Notes: a model not told the origin generated them from the sequence alone. A stretch of DNA of 36,312 nt from Candidatus Thorarchaeota archaeon (GCA_018238375.1 JABCTJ010000168.1:1-36312); one strand, 5' to 3'; counted from the first letter of the stretch, positions 9,807 through 18,924 are shown. Program-made: numbers and translations.

Positions 9807-12800
9807 ATGCCCGACGAATTTCCTGATACACCGCACGAAGAGCGAATCGCGAGTCTTGAAGAAGAATCGATTCGGTATAGAGCTCTTGTTGACAGCATGA
9901 ATGATGGATTCGGGGTTATCGACAAGGGCGGTAAACTAACCTATGTCAACGCACGTTGGGCATCCATGTTGGGATATGAACCTAGTGAGATGGTAGGTCA
10001 CTCACTTGTGAGCTTCGTAGATGAGAAGAACCACGAGATTCTGGATGACAATGTGAGAAAGAGAACCGAGGGACTTCCTTCGCAATACGAACTTGAATGG
10101 TTATCAAAGAATGGCAAATCGATTCCAACCATTGTATCAGGCGCACCGCTTGTCAGCGTGAATGGTTCGCACATGGGCTCCTACGCAGTCATCACAGACA
10201 TAACTGAGATTCGTCATGTTGAAGATGCGCTACGAGAAAACGAACGCTTCCTGTCTAGTGTATTTAGTAGCATTCAGGATGGCATTAACATCCTTGATTC
10301 GGATAGAACGATTCTTCGCGTTAATCCAACGATGGAGCAATGGTACGTCAACGCGATGCCATTGGTTGGTAAGAAGTGCTATGAAGCGCATGGAGGCTCC
10401 GCTCCATGCGAGAATTGTCCTGCAGAAATTACACTGGAAACAGGTAAGGCCGCTTCCGCAATTGTACCGAGAAGAGATGCCAGCGGCAAGGAAATTGGAT
10501 GGCTGGATCTTCATTCATTCCCATTAAGAGACAGAGAAACAGGAGAAGTCACAGGAATCATCGAGTACGTGCGAGACATCACTTACACCCGCCGTGCGGA
10601 AGATGAACTGCGCGAAAGCGAAACACGATATCGTCTGCTAGCGGAGCATGTTAAGGATATAATCTGGATTACAGACTTGAATTTAGTAATGACATTTGTT
10701 ACACCTTCAGTAGAGGAACAGCTAGGCTACACTGTTAGCGAGATAGTTGGCAAATCCCTTGAAAACATAATGACTCCCGAATCAATATTGTTGGCAAAGA
10801 AAACTCTTGTCGAAGCAATGGTTGCAGTGCAAGAGAATCGCGATTATGATTCCAACCTCTCTCTTCGATTGGAGCTCTACCACAAGAATGGGAGCCGAGT
10901 TATGATTGAGGTAAATCGCTCATTTCTAAGAGATGATGATGGAAAACCAATAGGAATCATAGGCGTCGCACGGAATATCGCTGAACGTATTCGCGCAGAA
11001 GATGCGCTGAGGGAATCCGAAGCAAAATTCAGAAGTATCTTCGAGTCAATCCCGTTGGGAATGCACCTTCTTCGACGTGATGAAGACGGTGATCTAATTC
11101 TCTCCGAAGCCAACCCTGCTGGAAAGCGTATGTTTGGCATGGAGGACGGTGAGTTCGTCGGTAAGAAAATCAAGGATGTGATTCCTGACCCGCCAGGCTT
11201 TGAAGTTGTCAAACATCTCCAAGATGTCCTCAGGAATGGAAGTACATGGCTTACCGAGGATGTCATTCGTAAAAAAGACGAAGTGAAGAGTGCATTTCAG
11301 GTTACTGCATTTCGCGCACTACCTGAAATGATTGTCGTGACCTATTCGGACCTCACAGAGCGTAGAAAAGCAGAAGAAGCCCTCAAGGCCAGTGAAGAGA
11401 AGTTTCGGCAGATGTTTGAACAATCACCTATTGGCATCGAATTGTTTGATGCTGATGGCAATCTAGTGGATGCCAACAGAGCAACATTTGAGCTATGGGG
11501 AGTATCAAGCCTTGATGACTTGAGCGAATTCAATTTATTCGATGATCCGAATTTCCCTTCAATGCTAAAGGAAAAAATTCGTCGAGGTGAATCCGTCAGA
11601 CATGAGGTCGACTTCGATTACAGCAAGGTCATAGAAGCAGGACAATACAAAACATCAAGGCGAGGCACTTCATACCTTGATGCTAATATTGTACCCTTTA
11701 GTTTGAAAAAAGACGGTTCTCCGAAGGGATACCTATCCCAAATTCTAGACATTACTGAGAAGACTGAAGCTATTATAGCGCTTAAGGAGAGCGAAGAGAA
11801 ATATCGCATGCTAATAGATAGCTCTCTCCAAGGCATTGCAATAATACAAGGAAATCCGTTCAGAATAGCCTTTGCAAATCCAGCTCTTGCTAAGACTCTT
11901 GGTTATTCGATTGGTGAACTCATGAATTTCCAGTCTTCTGAGCTCGAACATGTTTTATATCATGAAGACAGAGCAACATTTTTCCAGCGAATCAGAGACA
12001 TTCTTGAAGGACGACCGACCCCTGAGCACTTCGAGGCACGAGTAACCCGAAGGGACGGAGAGTTGCTGTGGCTTGAATTCACAGCCGGAAAAGTTACCTA
12101 CGCAGGGAATCCTGCAGTCCAAGTAGCTTTCGTTGATGTAACTGACCGCAAGAAAGCTGAAATGAATATTCGAACGGCTAACGAAAGGTCTAATCTATAC
12201 CTCGATATACTGGGTCACGATATCACGAATCAAATGCAGGCAATACTTGGTGGAGCCGCACTTCTAAGACATACAGCAGGAGGACCAGGAGTATCTGAAC
12301 AACTGGATCAAATCCTAGAGTCAGCCGAAAAATGTGCAAAAATAATCACGAAGGTTAAAATTACTGAGGACCTGATGGTTATACCGCTTAGCCCTAGGCT
12401 TCTAGACGATGTCCTGCGGAAAACCGTTGAAACGATGACATCTATGCACAAGGATGTGAAATTCGTTTCAAACATCCGGGCAACTGAAGCAACCATTCAA
12501 GCTGATAAATTCCTTGGGCACATATTCAATAACGTGATTGATAACGCAATCGACAAAAATCCCCACGACACTAAGAAAGTCTGGATTAACATGTCCGAAA
12601 GTGGTAATGGATATGAAGTGACCATCGAAGACAATGGCCCCGGAATCTCCACGAGGCTCAAGCCAAAGCTATTCGACACCTCACGACGGTTTGGAGGTGT
12701 TGGCCTTCATCAGGCCAAACATATTGTCGAAAAGTATGGCGGAAGAATCGAGGCTTATGATAGAGTATCTGGGCAACCGGGAAGAGGAGCAGGTATCTTG

Positions 12801-12857
12801 ATGTGGTTTCCGAAGACAACACGAAGAAATCAGAATTTGCCCAACGAAATGATGTGA
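9807..12857 (+). CDS. Multi-PAS histidine kinase (six PAS domains)
   Basis: A 1016-residue cytoplasmic sensor kinase with about six PAS domains (roughly 12-140, 141-268, 270-400, 403-520, 527-660, 665-790) joined by ESE.Y/F linkers. The second PAS carries KKCYE and PCENCP, the same cysteine pattern as in the preceding kinase. The H-box is YLDILGHDITNQMQAI. The N-box is NVIDNAIDKN, and the ATP lid ends in FGGVGLHQAKHIVEKYGG. This catalytic module is close to that of the kinase at 18925-20373, so the two are paralogues of an archaeal subfamily. The ATG is preceded by GAGGT with a 9-nt spacer. No membrane segment and no receiver domain. Confidence 0.93.
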   Translation: MPDEFPDTPHEERIASLEEESIRYRALVDSMNDGFGVIDKGGKLTYVNARWASMLGYEPSEMVGHSLVSFVDEKNHEILDDNVRKRTEGLPSQYELEWLSKNGKSIPTIVSGAPLVSVNGSHMGSYAVITDITEIRHVEDALRENERFLSSVFSSIQDGINILDSDRTILRVNPTMEQWYVNAMPLVGKKCYEAHGGSAPCENCPAEITLETGKAASAIVPRRDASGKEIGWLDLHSFPLRDRETGEVTGIIEYVRDITYTRRAEDELRESETRYRLLAEHVKDIIWITDLNLVMTFVTPSVEEQLGYTVSEIVGKSLENIMTPESILLAKKTLVEAMVAVQENRDYDSNLSLRLELYHKNGSRVMIEVNRSFLRDDDGKPIGIIGVARNIAERIRAEDALRESEAKFRSIFESIPLGMHLLRRDEDGDLILSEANPAGKRMFGMEDGEFVGKKIKDVIPDPPGFEVVKHLQDVLRNGSTWLTEDVIRKKDEVKSAFQVTAFRALPEMIVVTYSDLTERRKAEEALKASEEKFRQMFEQSPIGIELFDADGNLVDANRATFELWGVSSLDDLSEFNLFDDPNFPSMLKEKIRRGESVRHEVDFDYSKVIEAGQYKTSRRGTSYLDANIVPFSLKKDGSPKGYLSQILDITEKTEAIIALKESEEKYRMLIDSSLQGIAIIQGNPFRIAFANPALAKTLGYSIGELMNFQSSELEHVLYHEDRATFFQRIRDILEGRPTPEHFEARVTRRDGELLWLEFTAGKVTYAGNPAVQVAFVDVTDRKKAEMNIRTANERSNLYLDILGHDITNQMQAILGGAALLRHTAGGPGVSEQLDQILESAEKCAKIITKVKITEDLMVIPLSPRLLDDVLRKTVETMTSMHKDVKFVSNIRATEATIQADKFLGHIFNNVIDNAIDKNPHDTKKVWINMSESGNGYEVTIEDNGPGISTRLKPKLFDTSRRFGGVGLHQAKHIVEKYGGRIEAYDRVSGQPGRGAGILMWFPKTTRRNQNLPNEMM

Positions 12858-12923
12858 GTCAAGACACAATAATGCTGATAAGCCAGTTTGGACTTAACCA
12901 GCTCGTAAGGGTGGGAAAATCTG

Positions 12924-13826
12924 GTGAAACGGCGTTACATTGCTGCAATAGTTCTCTGGGTCCTTTTCTTTCAATTTCAAATAGCAGTTGAAGGTCTACA
13001 TGTTAGAGCAGATCCAATTGTAATCGAAGTTCCTCTTTCTGACCATATGGACATAGGTTCTGGTTTATGCCTTGGTTCAAACGTTTCAATGCCTGAAGCA
13101 TTCGTCAACATAAGCATTATTGTGGAAGATGCCTTCTGCTACACTATCAATATGTCCTGTCAGTTCCTATTGCAGACCATTACCGGACAGAATTTCACCA
13201 CTGCATTTGTATACCCAAGCGAATGGGGCTTGTTCTCCGAACCGGAAGTCGGATTCAAGTCTTTTGGGATCCGCATAAATGGTTCTGAAATTGATTTCTC
13301 TGTCATGGAGTGGGCAGACATTCTGGAAACCTATGATTTTGATGCGTCGGACTGGCTTTGGCTCGCTAGCAATCAATTTGCAGTATACTCACTTGAAATG
13401 CCTCCTAACTCGACGCGCGTTGTCAATGTCGAGGCGGACATCACGCTTCATTCTTATGCGCACGACTTCACATTCGCCTATTGCATAGGTTCTGCGCGTA
13501 GCTGGGATGGGAATACCCATCAAGTTATCCAAATGGATTTCAAGAATAATGCAAATCTGTTGGAGCACGGTTTCCAACCAGAAAATTATGAAGATCTCAT
13601 GGTGGATAATGAAACTGAAACAATACGATGGGAATTCCTAATTAGCGAACTGGATGATAACTACGTCACATTCTGGGCGTCGCAGTATGAAAATACCTCA
13701 TACGAACCGGACCCGTACTCGAACCCATTACGTATTGTTCTAGCCGCTTTCTTCACCATAGTGTTACCCATAGTTATCTTCAGCGCATATTGCATTAAAA
13801 CGAAAGATCAAACCCCAAAGGTTTGA
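12924..13826 (+). CDS. Secreted, membrane-anchored protein of unknown function
   Basis: A 300-residue protein with a signal peptide (basic MKRR then a hydrophobic core to about residue 22), a roughly 235-residue extracytoplasmic part rich in aromatic, acidic and Asn-x-Ser/Thr residues, one C-terminal membrane span (about 268-290) and a short basic tail (KTKDQTPKV). I do not recognise the ectodomain, which looks beta-rich. GTG start at 12924 with GGTGGG upstream. It lies 66 nt after the PAS kinase on the same strand and could be cotranscribed with it. The C-terminal topology is the same as that of the 15676-16305 product. Confidence 0.78.
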   Translation: MKRRYIAAIVLWVLFFQFQIAVEGLHVRADPIVIEVPLSDHMDIGSGLCLGSNVSMPEAFVNISIIVEDAFCYTINMSCQFLLQTITGQNFTTAFVYPSEWGLFSEPEVGFKSFGIRINGSEIDFSVMEWADILETYDFDASDWLWLASNQFAVYSLEMPPNSTRVVNVEADITLHSYAHDFTFAYCIGSARSWDGNTHQVIQMDFKNNANLLEHGFQPENYEDLMVDNETETIRWEFLISELDDNYVTFWASQYENTSYEPDPYSNPLRIVLAAFFTIVLPIVIFSAYCIKTKDQTPKV

Positions 13827-13884
13827 AGACAGATAACTTAATTCGGACTTGGTTACCCACAAAGCCACGCAAGTCTATCATCCG

Positions 13885-14697
13885 TTATCGCTTGCGTAGG
13901 ATACCATTCTTACGAAGGAATCTAACGCTAGACTCTAGGTCGGATCTACTCTTTAATTCAAGAATCGCTGGACCAGCAAAGCCGATACTTCTGACTGCCT
14001 CAAAGAAGCTTTCGAAGTCAATACTTCCTGCACCAAGAGGGAGATGGTCGTCAGAAATCCCGTTGTTATCGTGAAGGTGCAACTCAATAATCAAGTCATT
14101 GAGAAGATGTGTATAGTTCGCCAGTTCGCCATTAGCAGTGTGAGCGTGCCCAATGTCTAGGACTGCTCTAACACCTTGATCACGAAAAGCCTCAACAACC
14201 TCAAGGTGTTCATCGGGATACAGAACCAATTCTCGATCTTCAGATTTTTGTTTGTTCTCTACTCCGATTGTCACTCCAGAGTTCATAGCGACCTTGGTTA
14301 ATTCAGAGAGACTGCTGTGGAGTTGATCACGAGCTTTATTCATAAGGCTATTTGGAAGGTCTCCGGGAAATGAGCCTGCGTGCACAACTAGCAGGTTTGC
14401 ATTCAACCTACTTGCAAGCTCAACACATTCCTGCGTGAATACCACCGAAGCTCTTCGAATATTCTCCTTCAAACTGGATAGATTCGTATCAAATAGGGGA
14501 CCATGAAGAATAATGTTGAGACTGTAAGTGTCCGCAAGTTCCATGACTTCATTGACACGTTTCCGGTTCATCTCGGAAGGTGTGTAAGGATGTTCCGTCT
14601 GAATCTCAACATAGCTCATACCTAGGTCATTACACATGCTAAGGAACTGATCGAAGGGTATCTCACAACCTGCGTAGAAAGATGCTCCAATATCCAT
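13885..14697 (-). CDS. Sugar phosphate isomerase/epimerase-like TIM-barrel protein
   Basis: A 270-residue member of the xylose isomerase-like / AP endonuclease 2 superfamily. Likely metal-site residues occur in family order: HGP after the second strand, VHAG, GVENK (Glu), DIGHAH (Asp, His), HLHDN, DDHLPLGAG and LELK (Glu). The family binds two or three divalent metals and acts either on sugars or as endonuclease IV on abasic DNA. At 270 residues with this motif set I favour an isomerase/epimerase, but the substrate is unknown. ATG at 14697 with GGGTGAAG upstream. Convergent with the secreted-protein gene, 58 nt apart. Confidence 0.85.
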   Translation of the reverse strand: MDIGASFYAGCEIPFDQFLSMCNDLGMSYVEIQTEHPYTPSEMNRKRVNEVMELADTYSLNIILHGPLFDTNLSSLKENIRRASVVFTQECVELASRLNANLLVVHAGSFPGDLPNSLMNKARDQLHSSLSELTKVAMNSGVTIGVENKQKSEDRELVLYPDEHLEVVEAFRDQGVRAVLDIGHAHTANGELANYTHLLNDLIIELHLHDNNGISDDHLPLGAGSIDFESFFEAVRSIGFAGPAILELKSRSDLESSVRFLRKNGILRKR

Positions 14698-14865
14698 CGC
14701 GTATCACTTCACCCGTTAACGTGTCGCATTTGCTTCTCGCGAAAGCAGCATTATGAAGCTTATCCTGATTGAATGATGTCCGAATTGGAGAAACCCAATT
14801 TAATCGTTATCCTTGCCGCTAATGGTATCGTAAATTCATGGGTGCAGTAAATGCCTAACCGTTAT

Positions 14866-14884
14866 AGCATATGATGCATATGCT
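14866..14884. repeat. Operator-like perfect palindrome
   Basis: AGCATATG, three-base spacer ATG, CATATGCT: 8-bp perfect arms. It lies about 50 nt upstream of the small membrane ORF and could be a binding site for a dimeric regulator. Its AT-rich centre may overlap a promoter. Confidence 0.45.
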
Positions 14885-14934
14885 CAGACCTTTTCTATGT
14901 TTAAAACAACTGTTATACAGGAAGGTCTCAAAAA

Positions 14935-15045
14935 ATGTGGCTCTTGGAAACCGTGACTCTGTTTGTGATTATAGAATCTCTGCTGCTCTTAACGGTGCTT
15001 TACTATCTGTTACCGCACAGAGCTCGCTTAGCACGTACACCATAA
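14935..15045 (+). CDS. Probable 36-residue single-span membrane peptide
   Basis: ATG at 14935 to TAA at 15043-15045. The product begins MWLLETVTLFVIIESLLLL and continues hydrophobic to about residue 26, then ends basic (PHRARLARTP). This gives one membrane helix with a positive cytoplasmic tail. GGAAGGT sits 8 nt before the ATG, and a TATA-like TTTAAAA lies about 35 nt upstream. A different frame through the same region is also open for 63 codons, but it gives no recognisable protein and has no SD. Function unknown. It could be a regulatory or stress peptide; conservation in relatives would settle whether it is real. Confidence 0.42.
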   Translation: MWLLETVTLFVIIESLLLLTVLYYLLPHRARLARTP

Positions 15046-15183
15046 ACAGTGTAACAATCTAACTGAAACTATCAGTTCAACGAACTGAGCGATATCTGGA
15101 GCTGCAAGACACACATGCGTAATATCCATGAGCTTTATGACCACTTCATACCCTACAAGGGTTTCAATCAAGCTTAGTACTGG

Positions 15184-15684
15184 GTGTATCTATTGCGAGA
15201 AATCAGAAGAAGAGAGCGGGCGATTACTGATAGGAATGAGATGATCAAGATACTTGAATCGGTACAATACGTGACAATAGCCATGTGCGTGAATAACGAG
15301 CCATATCTTGTAACATTGAGCCACGGCTATGACCGTGAACATCATTGCATATACTTCCACTGCGCTAAGGAGGGCAAGAAGATAGACATCTTAAATTCCA
15401 ACAACGTTGTCTGGGGCCAAGCTCTTCTTGACAAAGGGTATGTCCAGGGTGACTGTGATCATATCTTCGCTACCGTTCAATTCAAGGGAAGGGTCACATT
15501 CATTGATGATTTGGTGGAAAAGAAACACGCACTACGTATCATGATAGAATGCCTTGAAGAAAATCCCTCGAAAGTTATTGCAGCAAAGGTTAAGGATAGT
15601 GCAGTTCAAAAACTGGGCATCGGCAGAATTGATATTGAATACCTAAGTGGAAAGAGGGCTGAGAAGGTCGACGTTTCAACCTGA
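15184..15684 (+). CDS. FMN-binding split-barrel flavoprotein, NimA/pyridoxamine oxidase-like
   Basis: A 166-residue member of the pyridoxamine 5'-phosphate oxidase-like split barrel. The order RRRERAITDRNEMIKIL, then a strand ending in EPYLVTLSHGYD, then IYFHCAKEGKKIDIL is typical of the NimA (nitroimidazole resistance) subgroup. That subgroup binds FMN or haem as a dimer and reduces small molecules. The true substrate is unknown. The frame begins with GTG at 15184; TTG at 15193 is an alternative that better matches the usual short N-terminus. No SD is visible, so it may be leaderless. Its last 9 nt overlap the convergent membrane-protein gene. Confidence 0.85.
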   Translation: MYLLREIRRRERAITDRNEMIKILESVQYVTIAMCVNNEPYLVTLSHGYDREHHCIYFHCAKEGKKIDILNSNNVVWGQALLDKGYVQGDCDHIFATVQFKGRVTFIDDLVEKKHALRIMIECLEENPSKVIAAKVKDSAVQKLGIGRIDIEYLSGKRAEKVDVST

Positions 15685-16305
15685 GTCTGTCGATGGAAAG
15701 ATGCCTCCTTCGGACCGAGGTAGATCGTACCGTGAAACGTATTCAGTATCCTCGCTCCGCCGAATAAACCAAATCAACACGATGAGGGCAGCCGCCACCA
15801 CTCCTAGTGTTCCAACAATGATAATCCAAAGCTGACTCTCAAGATTTTCCCCCCACGTGTAGGGGGTAGGAAGATTAGTTGTGATGGTTGTGATAGTTAT
15901 GACATCAATCAAGTGGTCAACGTTTGCAACTACATGTTTGGCTCCAGAATTGATTGGGTCATTCCAAAACACGATATGCCACGTGTCAGCATATGGGACA
16001 GGAAAGCTAAACTCGCTCGACATGCTGTATCTGTATAGGTGGAACAAGTAGACCGAACCATTCGTCCAATCGGAGAAGTGTTCAGAGCTCATAACTAGTA
16101 GCGCGATTGGTGCACTGACGTTCGCATCCACAACCGTATAGTTCCCCGCGATGATATCACCCAAGCCGGCCACAATGGCTATCTCGTAAAATTCATCTTC
16201 ATCGAGCCAGAAATCCACTGTAACGCCAGCTTGCGCACAATTGGGAATTAAAAGAATCACAATAAGAGCTATGATTGGAAGAAATTTCGAACGTCCTTGC
16301 CTCAA
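15676..16305 (-). CDS. Type I membrane protein with small beta-rich ectodomain
   Basis: A 209-residue protein with a signal peptide (MRQGRSKFLPIIALIVILLI, cleavage likely near CAQAG), an ectodomain of about 130 residues, one span at about 162-184 and a short charged tail. Strand-like segments such as FSFPVPYADTWHIVFWND suggest a beta-sandwich. This layout, with the aromatic WHIVFWN strand, recalls p24/GOLD-type proteins, but I cannot confirm homology. The start is TTG at 16305, chosen because GAGGTGAAGGG lies directly upstream. It overlaps the convergent flavoprotein gene by 9 nt. Confidence 0.78.
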   Translation of the reverse strand: MRQGRSKFLPIIALIVILLIPNCAQAGVTVDFWLDEDEFYEIAIVAGLGDIIAGNYTVVDANVSAPIALLVMSSEHFSDWTNGSVYLFHLYRYSMSSEFSFPVPYADTWHIVFWNDPINSGAKHVVANVDHLIDVITITTITTNLPTPYTWGENLESQLWIIIVGTLGVVAAALIVLIWFIRRSEDTEYVSRYDLPRSEGGIFPSTDSG

Positions 16306-16373
16306 TACGAACCCTTCACCTCAATCTCAATCTTGAATATGCTTTCAATGCATATCTATGTTGCTAATCCTAT

Positions 16374-16775
16374 TCATTTGCGTATCTGGAGGTCATCCAA
16401 CAACTGCATCGCCAAGCGTGCCTTTTTTTGCGGCACAAAGAGATGGTCGTGGAAGTAGGCTGATACAACGTTCACACTGATATCATTTTCAGACAGCTTG
16501 GCTGTGATGACCGCGAGAAAACCAATTGCAGAAAGGCTGGAGTGGACCGTTAATGCAATCCATGACCAGACATCATCGTAGTTCAAGGATTCCAAATCGG
16601 CTTGCCCTTTTTCTATGATGATTGTAACACCTTCTTCTTCCCGGAACACAAATAGCGGCGTCATCTTCAGAGCGGAGAACCTGTCTGGTGAGGTGCTGCA
16701 AAAAACAAACTGACTTTCGGAGAGCTTTGGACGCATGGAGCGCAGGAGGGTTTCTAGGTCTTTTTCTCCACTCAT
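16374..16775 (-). CDS. ACT-domain protein
   Basis: A 133-residue stand-alone ACT-like protein. The C-terminal half has the signature GFLAVITAKLSENDISVNVV followed by SAYFHDHLFVP, which belongs to the tandem-ACT group around DUF2241. The N-terminal half (LRSMRPKLSESQFVF to LFVFREEEG) corresponds to the first ACT unit. Such proteins bind small ligands, often amino acids, and regulate enzymes; the ligand here is unknown. The ATG at 16775 has GGTGAT 5 nt upstream. It follows the nitroreductase gene by 57 nt on the same strand and may be in one transcript. Confidence 0.85.
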   Translation of the reverse strand: MSGEKDLETLLRSMRPKLSESQFVFCSTSPDRFSALKMTPLFVFREEEGVTIIIEKGQADLESLNYDDVWSWIALTVHSSLSAIGFLAVITAKLSENDISVNVVSAYFHDHLFVPQKKARLAMQLLDDLQIRK

Positions 16776-16832
16776 AGTATCACCCAGCCTAAGGTTGAAT
16801 TAGTTGAGTTCGTGGCAAGTCAGACAAGCTGG

Positions 16833-17339
16833 CTATTTGCCATATTTGCCCCATGATACAGTGTTCTCAATCGGTTGTCTCGAGCTGCTTCTATTCACAT
16901 CACTGTATCCAATGGAAACTGCACAAACAACCCTCAAGTTTTCGGGAATGTCCAAGATCTCACGAAATTCGGGTTCTGCAGAAGCATCTCTTACTCCCAT
17001 CCAACAAGTGGCCAAGCCAAGCGAGAAAGCAGCAAGCAGCATGTTTTGTACTGCGTTGTGAGGGTCACACAGGTGATACTTGGGATGTTTCTCTGGGTCA
17101 CCCAGTACAACAAGCACAACCGGCGACTGGTCCATCCAACTACCATGAGGATGCACCTTTGCAAGCTTCTTGCGAATTTCAAGGTCACGCACGACAATGA
17201 AATGCCAAGCTTGTTTATTGGATGCTGAAGGTGCCCATCGACCGGCCTCCAGAATGATATTGACTTTTTCCTCTTCAACATCTTTAGAGAGGTAAGAACG
17301 AATACTCCTTCGATTCTGAATTGCTTCCAGAACGTCCAT
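16833..17339 (-). CDS. Nitroreductase-family FMN oxidoreductase
   Basis: A 168-residue compact nitroreductase. The FMN-phosphate site RRSIRSY is at residues 10-16, with APSASNKQAWHFIVV next. DPHNAVQNMLLAAFSLGLATCWMG is split here by a few substitutions but keeps the dimer helix and the GLATCWMG flavin loop. The family transfers hydride from NAD(P)H to nitro compounds, quinones or flavins; the substrate is unknown. ATG at 17339 has no SD and may be leaderless. It is divergent from the EutA-like gene. Confidence 0.92.
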   Translation of the reverse strand: MDVLEAIQNRRSIRSYLSKDVEEEKVNIILEAGRWAPSASNKQAWHFIVVRDLEIRKKLAKVHPHGSWMDQSPVVLVVLGDPEKHPKYHLCDPHNAVQNMLLAAFSLGLATCWMGVRDASAEPEFREILDIPENLRVVCAVSIGYSDVNRSSSRQPIENTVSWGKYGK

Positions 17340-17469
17340 AATTAATCGCGTTTCTATTGGACGATTGCATTATGAAGACATCGATATGAAGCAAGTCAAT
17401 GTAGCTCCAATCGTAAACCTAAAAGGCCGATGGATTTTGTGTCAGTTCCAAGGAGGCGCCGATTCTAGA

Positions 17470-18909
17470 ATGTTTGTCAAAACCACACAAAAGATACTCA
17501 CAAGCGTGGGGGTTGACATTGGCTCCTCAACATCGCACATCATTTTTAGCAGTATACTCCTTGAGAAGGACCCCCAAAGCAGGTCTGAGAAGTTCAGAAT
17601 AAAGGAGCGAAAGATCCTTCACTCAGGACCAATTCACCTAACACCATTCAGTGATGCTGATACAATAGACCTTGTAGCTCTCCGAGATTTGTTCCTTAGA
17701 GATTATGCTGCGGCGGGAATAGATGTATCAGAGATAGATACTGGTGCAGTCATCATAACGGGCGAATCAGCTAAAAAGCAAAACGCAGAACAGATTGTAA
17801 AAGCCTTAGCGGGAGAAACCGGCAAGTTTGTGGCAGCAACTGCAGGACCAAACTTTGAGGCGGTACTAGCTGCGTATGGCGCTGGTGCCGTATCAAGATC
17901 TGAGAACACCGGTCTTACAATCATGAATGTTGATGTCGGTGGCGGTTCTTCTAACATCTCGATATGCCAAAAAGGACGAATTGTTCAGACCGCTGCGATA
18001 AATGTTGGAGGCAGGTTACTGGCAACTGATGACAGCGGGATCCTTGTCCGGCTTGAGGAAACCGGTCGCAAGGTTGCTGAGCAACTTGGAATCAAGCTCA
18101 GCATTGGCCAAAGAATTGATGCTGATACTCAGAGAAGACTTGCCTCATCTCTAGCAGAGTCACTTGTAGAAGCTTTGCAAGGGCCCCCTAAGTCAGATAT
18201 GGCCAGAATGCTCATGATGACTCCACCCTTAGATGCAGCAGAGAAGATAGACGAGCTGACTTTCTCAGGAGGCGTCGCTGAGTACATATACGAAACTGAA
18301 ATTCGGGAGTTTAATGATCTCGGTCGTTCACTTGCTGATGAAATCCGAGCGAAGGTGACAGAGCGAGGTATGCCTTTGCACGAACCTGAGTACAAGATTA
18401 GGGCCACTGTCATAGGTGCTGGACAAAGCAGCCTACAAGTAAGCGGCTCTACAACTTTCCTTTCTGCGGGACTCAAGTACCCTCTGCGCAATTTGCCTGT
18501 GATCGTTCCTCATATTCCAAAAGGAAAGCAAACTTCCGAGAAAATCAGAAGAGCCATTATGAAAGCACTAGAAAGATTCGATATTCAAGAAGGTCTAACC
18601 CCGTTGATTCTCGCGTTCAAGGACGCAGTTAGACCCTCATACGAGAATCTTACGTCATTTTCAGAGGGAGTTGTCGCAGCATTGCCCATCACTGTAAGAA
18701 CTGGGAAATCAATACTCATGTGTTTTGACACTGACATTGGTAATAGTGTGGGAAATGTCATGAAAAGGGAAACTGGCATCGCGAATGAGATACTTTCCAT
18801 CGATGAAATTTCGCTTGACGAAGGTGATTTCGTGGATATAGGAGAGCCCATAATCGAGGGAGTTGTTGTTCCCGTTGTGGTAAAGACGCTGGTATTTAGC
18901 ACAGAGTAG
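17470..18909 (+). CDS. eutA: EutA-like reactivating factor for an adenosylcobalamin-dependent lyase
   Basis: An actin/Hsp70-fold ATPase homologous to EutA, which frees inactivated cobalamin from ethanolamine ammonia-lyase. Phosphate-1 motif VGVDIGSSTSHIIFS, then GPIHLTPFSDADTIDL, AGIDVSEIDTGAVIITGE, AATAGPNFEA, and phosphate-2 NVDVGGGSSN. The frame is open from TTG at 17365, which would give 514 residues. ATG at 17470 gives 479 residues, close to the bacterial EutA length, with the family's N-terminus and AGGAGG 13 nt upstream. I therefore prefer it. No eutB, eutC or microcompartment gene lies in this window, so the partner enzyme is elsewhere or different. Confidence 0.9.
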   Translation: MFVKTTQKILTSVGVDIGSSTSHIIFSSILLEKDPQSRSEKFRIKERKILHSGPIHLTPFSDADTIDLVALRDLFLRDYAAAGIDVSEIDTGAVIITGESAKKQNAEQIVKALAGETGKFVAATAGPNFEAVLAAYGAGAVSRSENTGLTIMNVDVGGGSSNISICQKGRIVQTAAINVGGRLLATDDSGILVRLEETGRKVAEQLGIKLSIGQRIDADTQRRLASSLAESLVEALQGPPKSDMARMLMMTPPLDAAEKIDELTFSGGVAEYIYETEIREFNDLGRSLADEIRAKVTERGMPLHEPEYKIRATVIGAGQSSLQVSGSTTFLSAGLKYPLRNLPVIVPHIPKGKQTSEKIRRAIMKALERFDIQEGLTPLILAFKDAVRPSYENLTSFSEGVVAALPITVRTGKSILMCFDTDIGNSVGNVMKRETGIANEILSIDEISLDEGDFVDIGEPIIEGVVVPVVVKTLVFSTE

Positions 18910-18924
18910 GTGCTGAGAACTCAT

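Larger units (their letters stand above)
14698..15183. other. 486-nt intergenic stretch with a palindrome and a likely small gene
   Basis: No long gene. It holds the promoter side of the epimerase-like gene (minus), an AT-rich palindrome at 14866-14884 and a probable 36-codon ORF at 14935-15045. The last 140 nt before the NimA-like gene show no clear SD or TATA box. Confidence 0.6.

Noticed and set aside
14871-15062. 63-codon ORF in the 14698-15183 gap
   Set aside because: No SD, no recognisable domain; the overlapping 36-codon frame with an SD is more credible.
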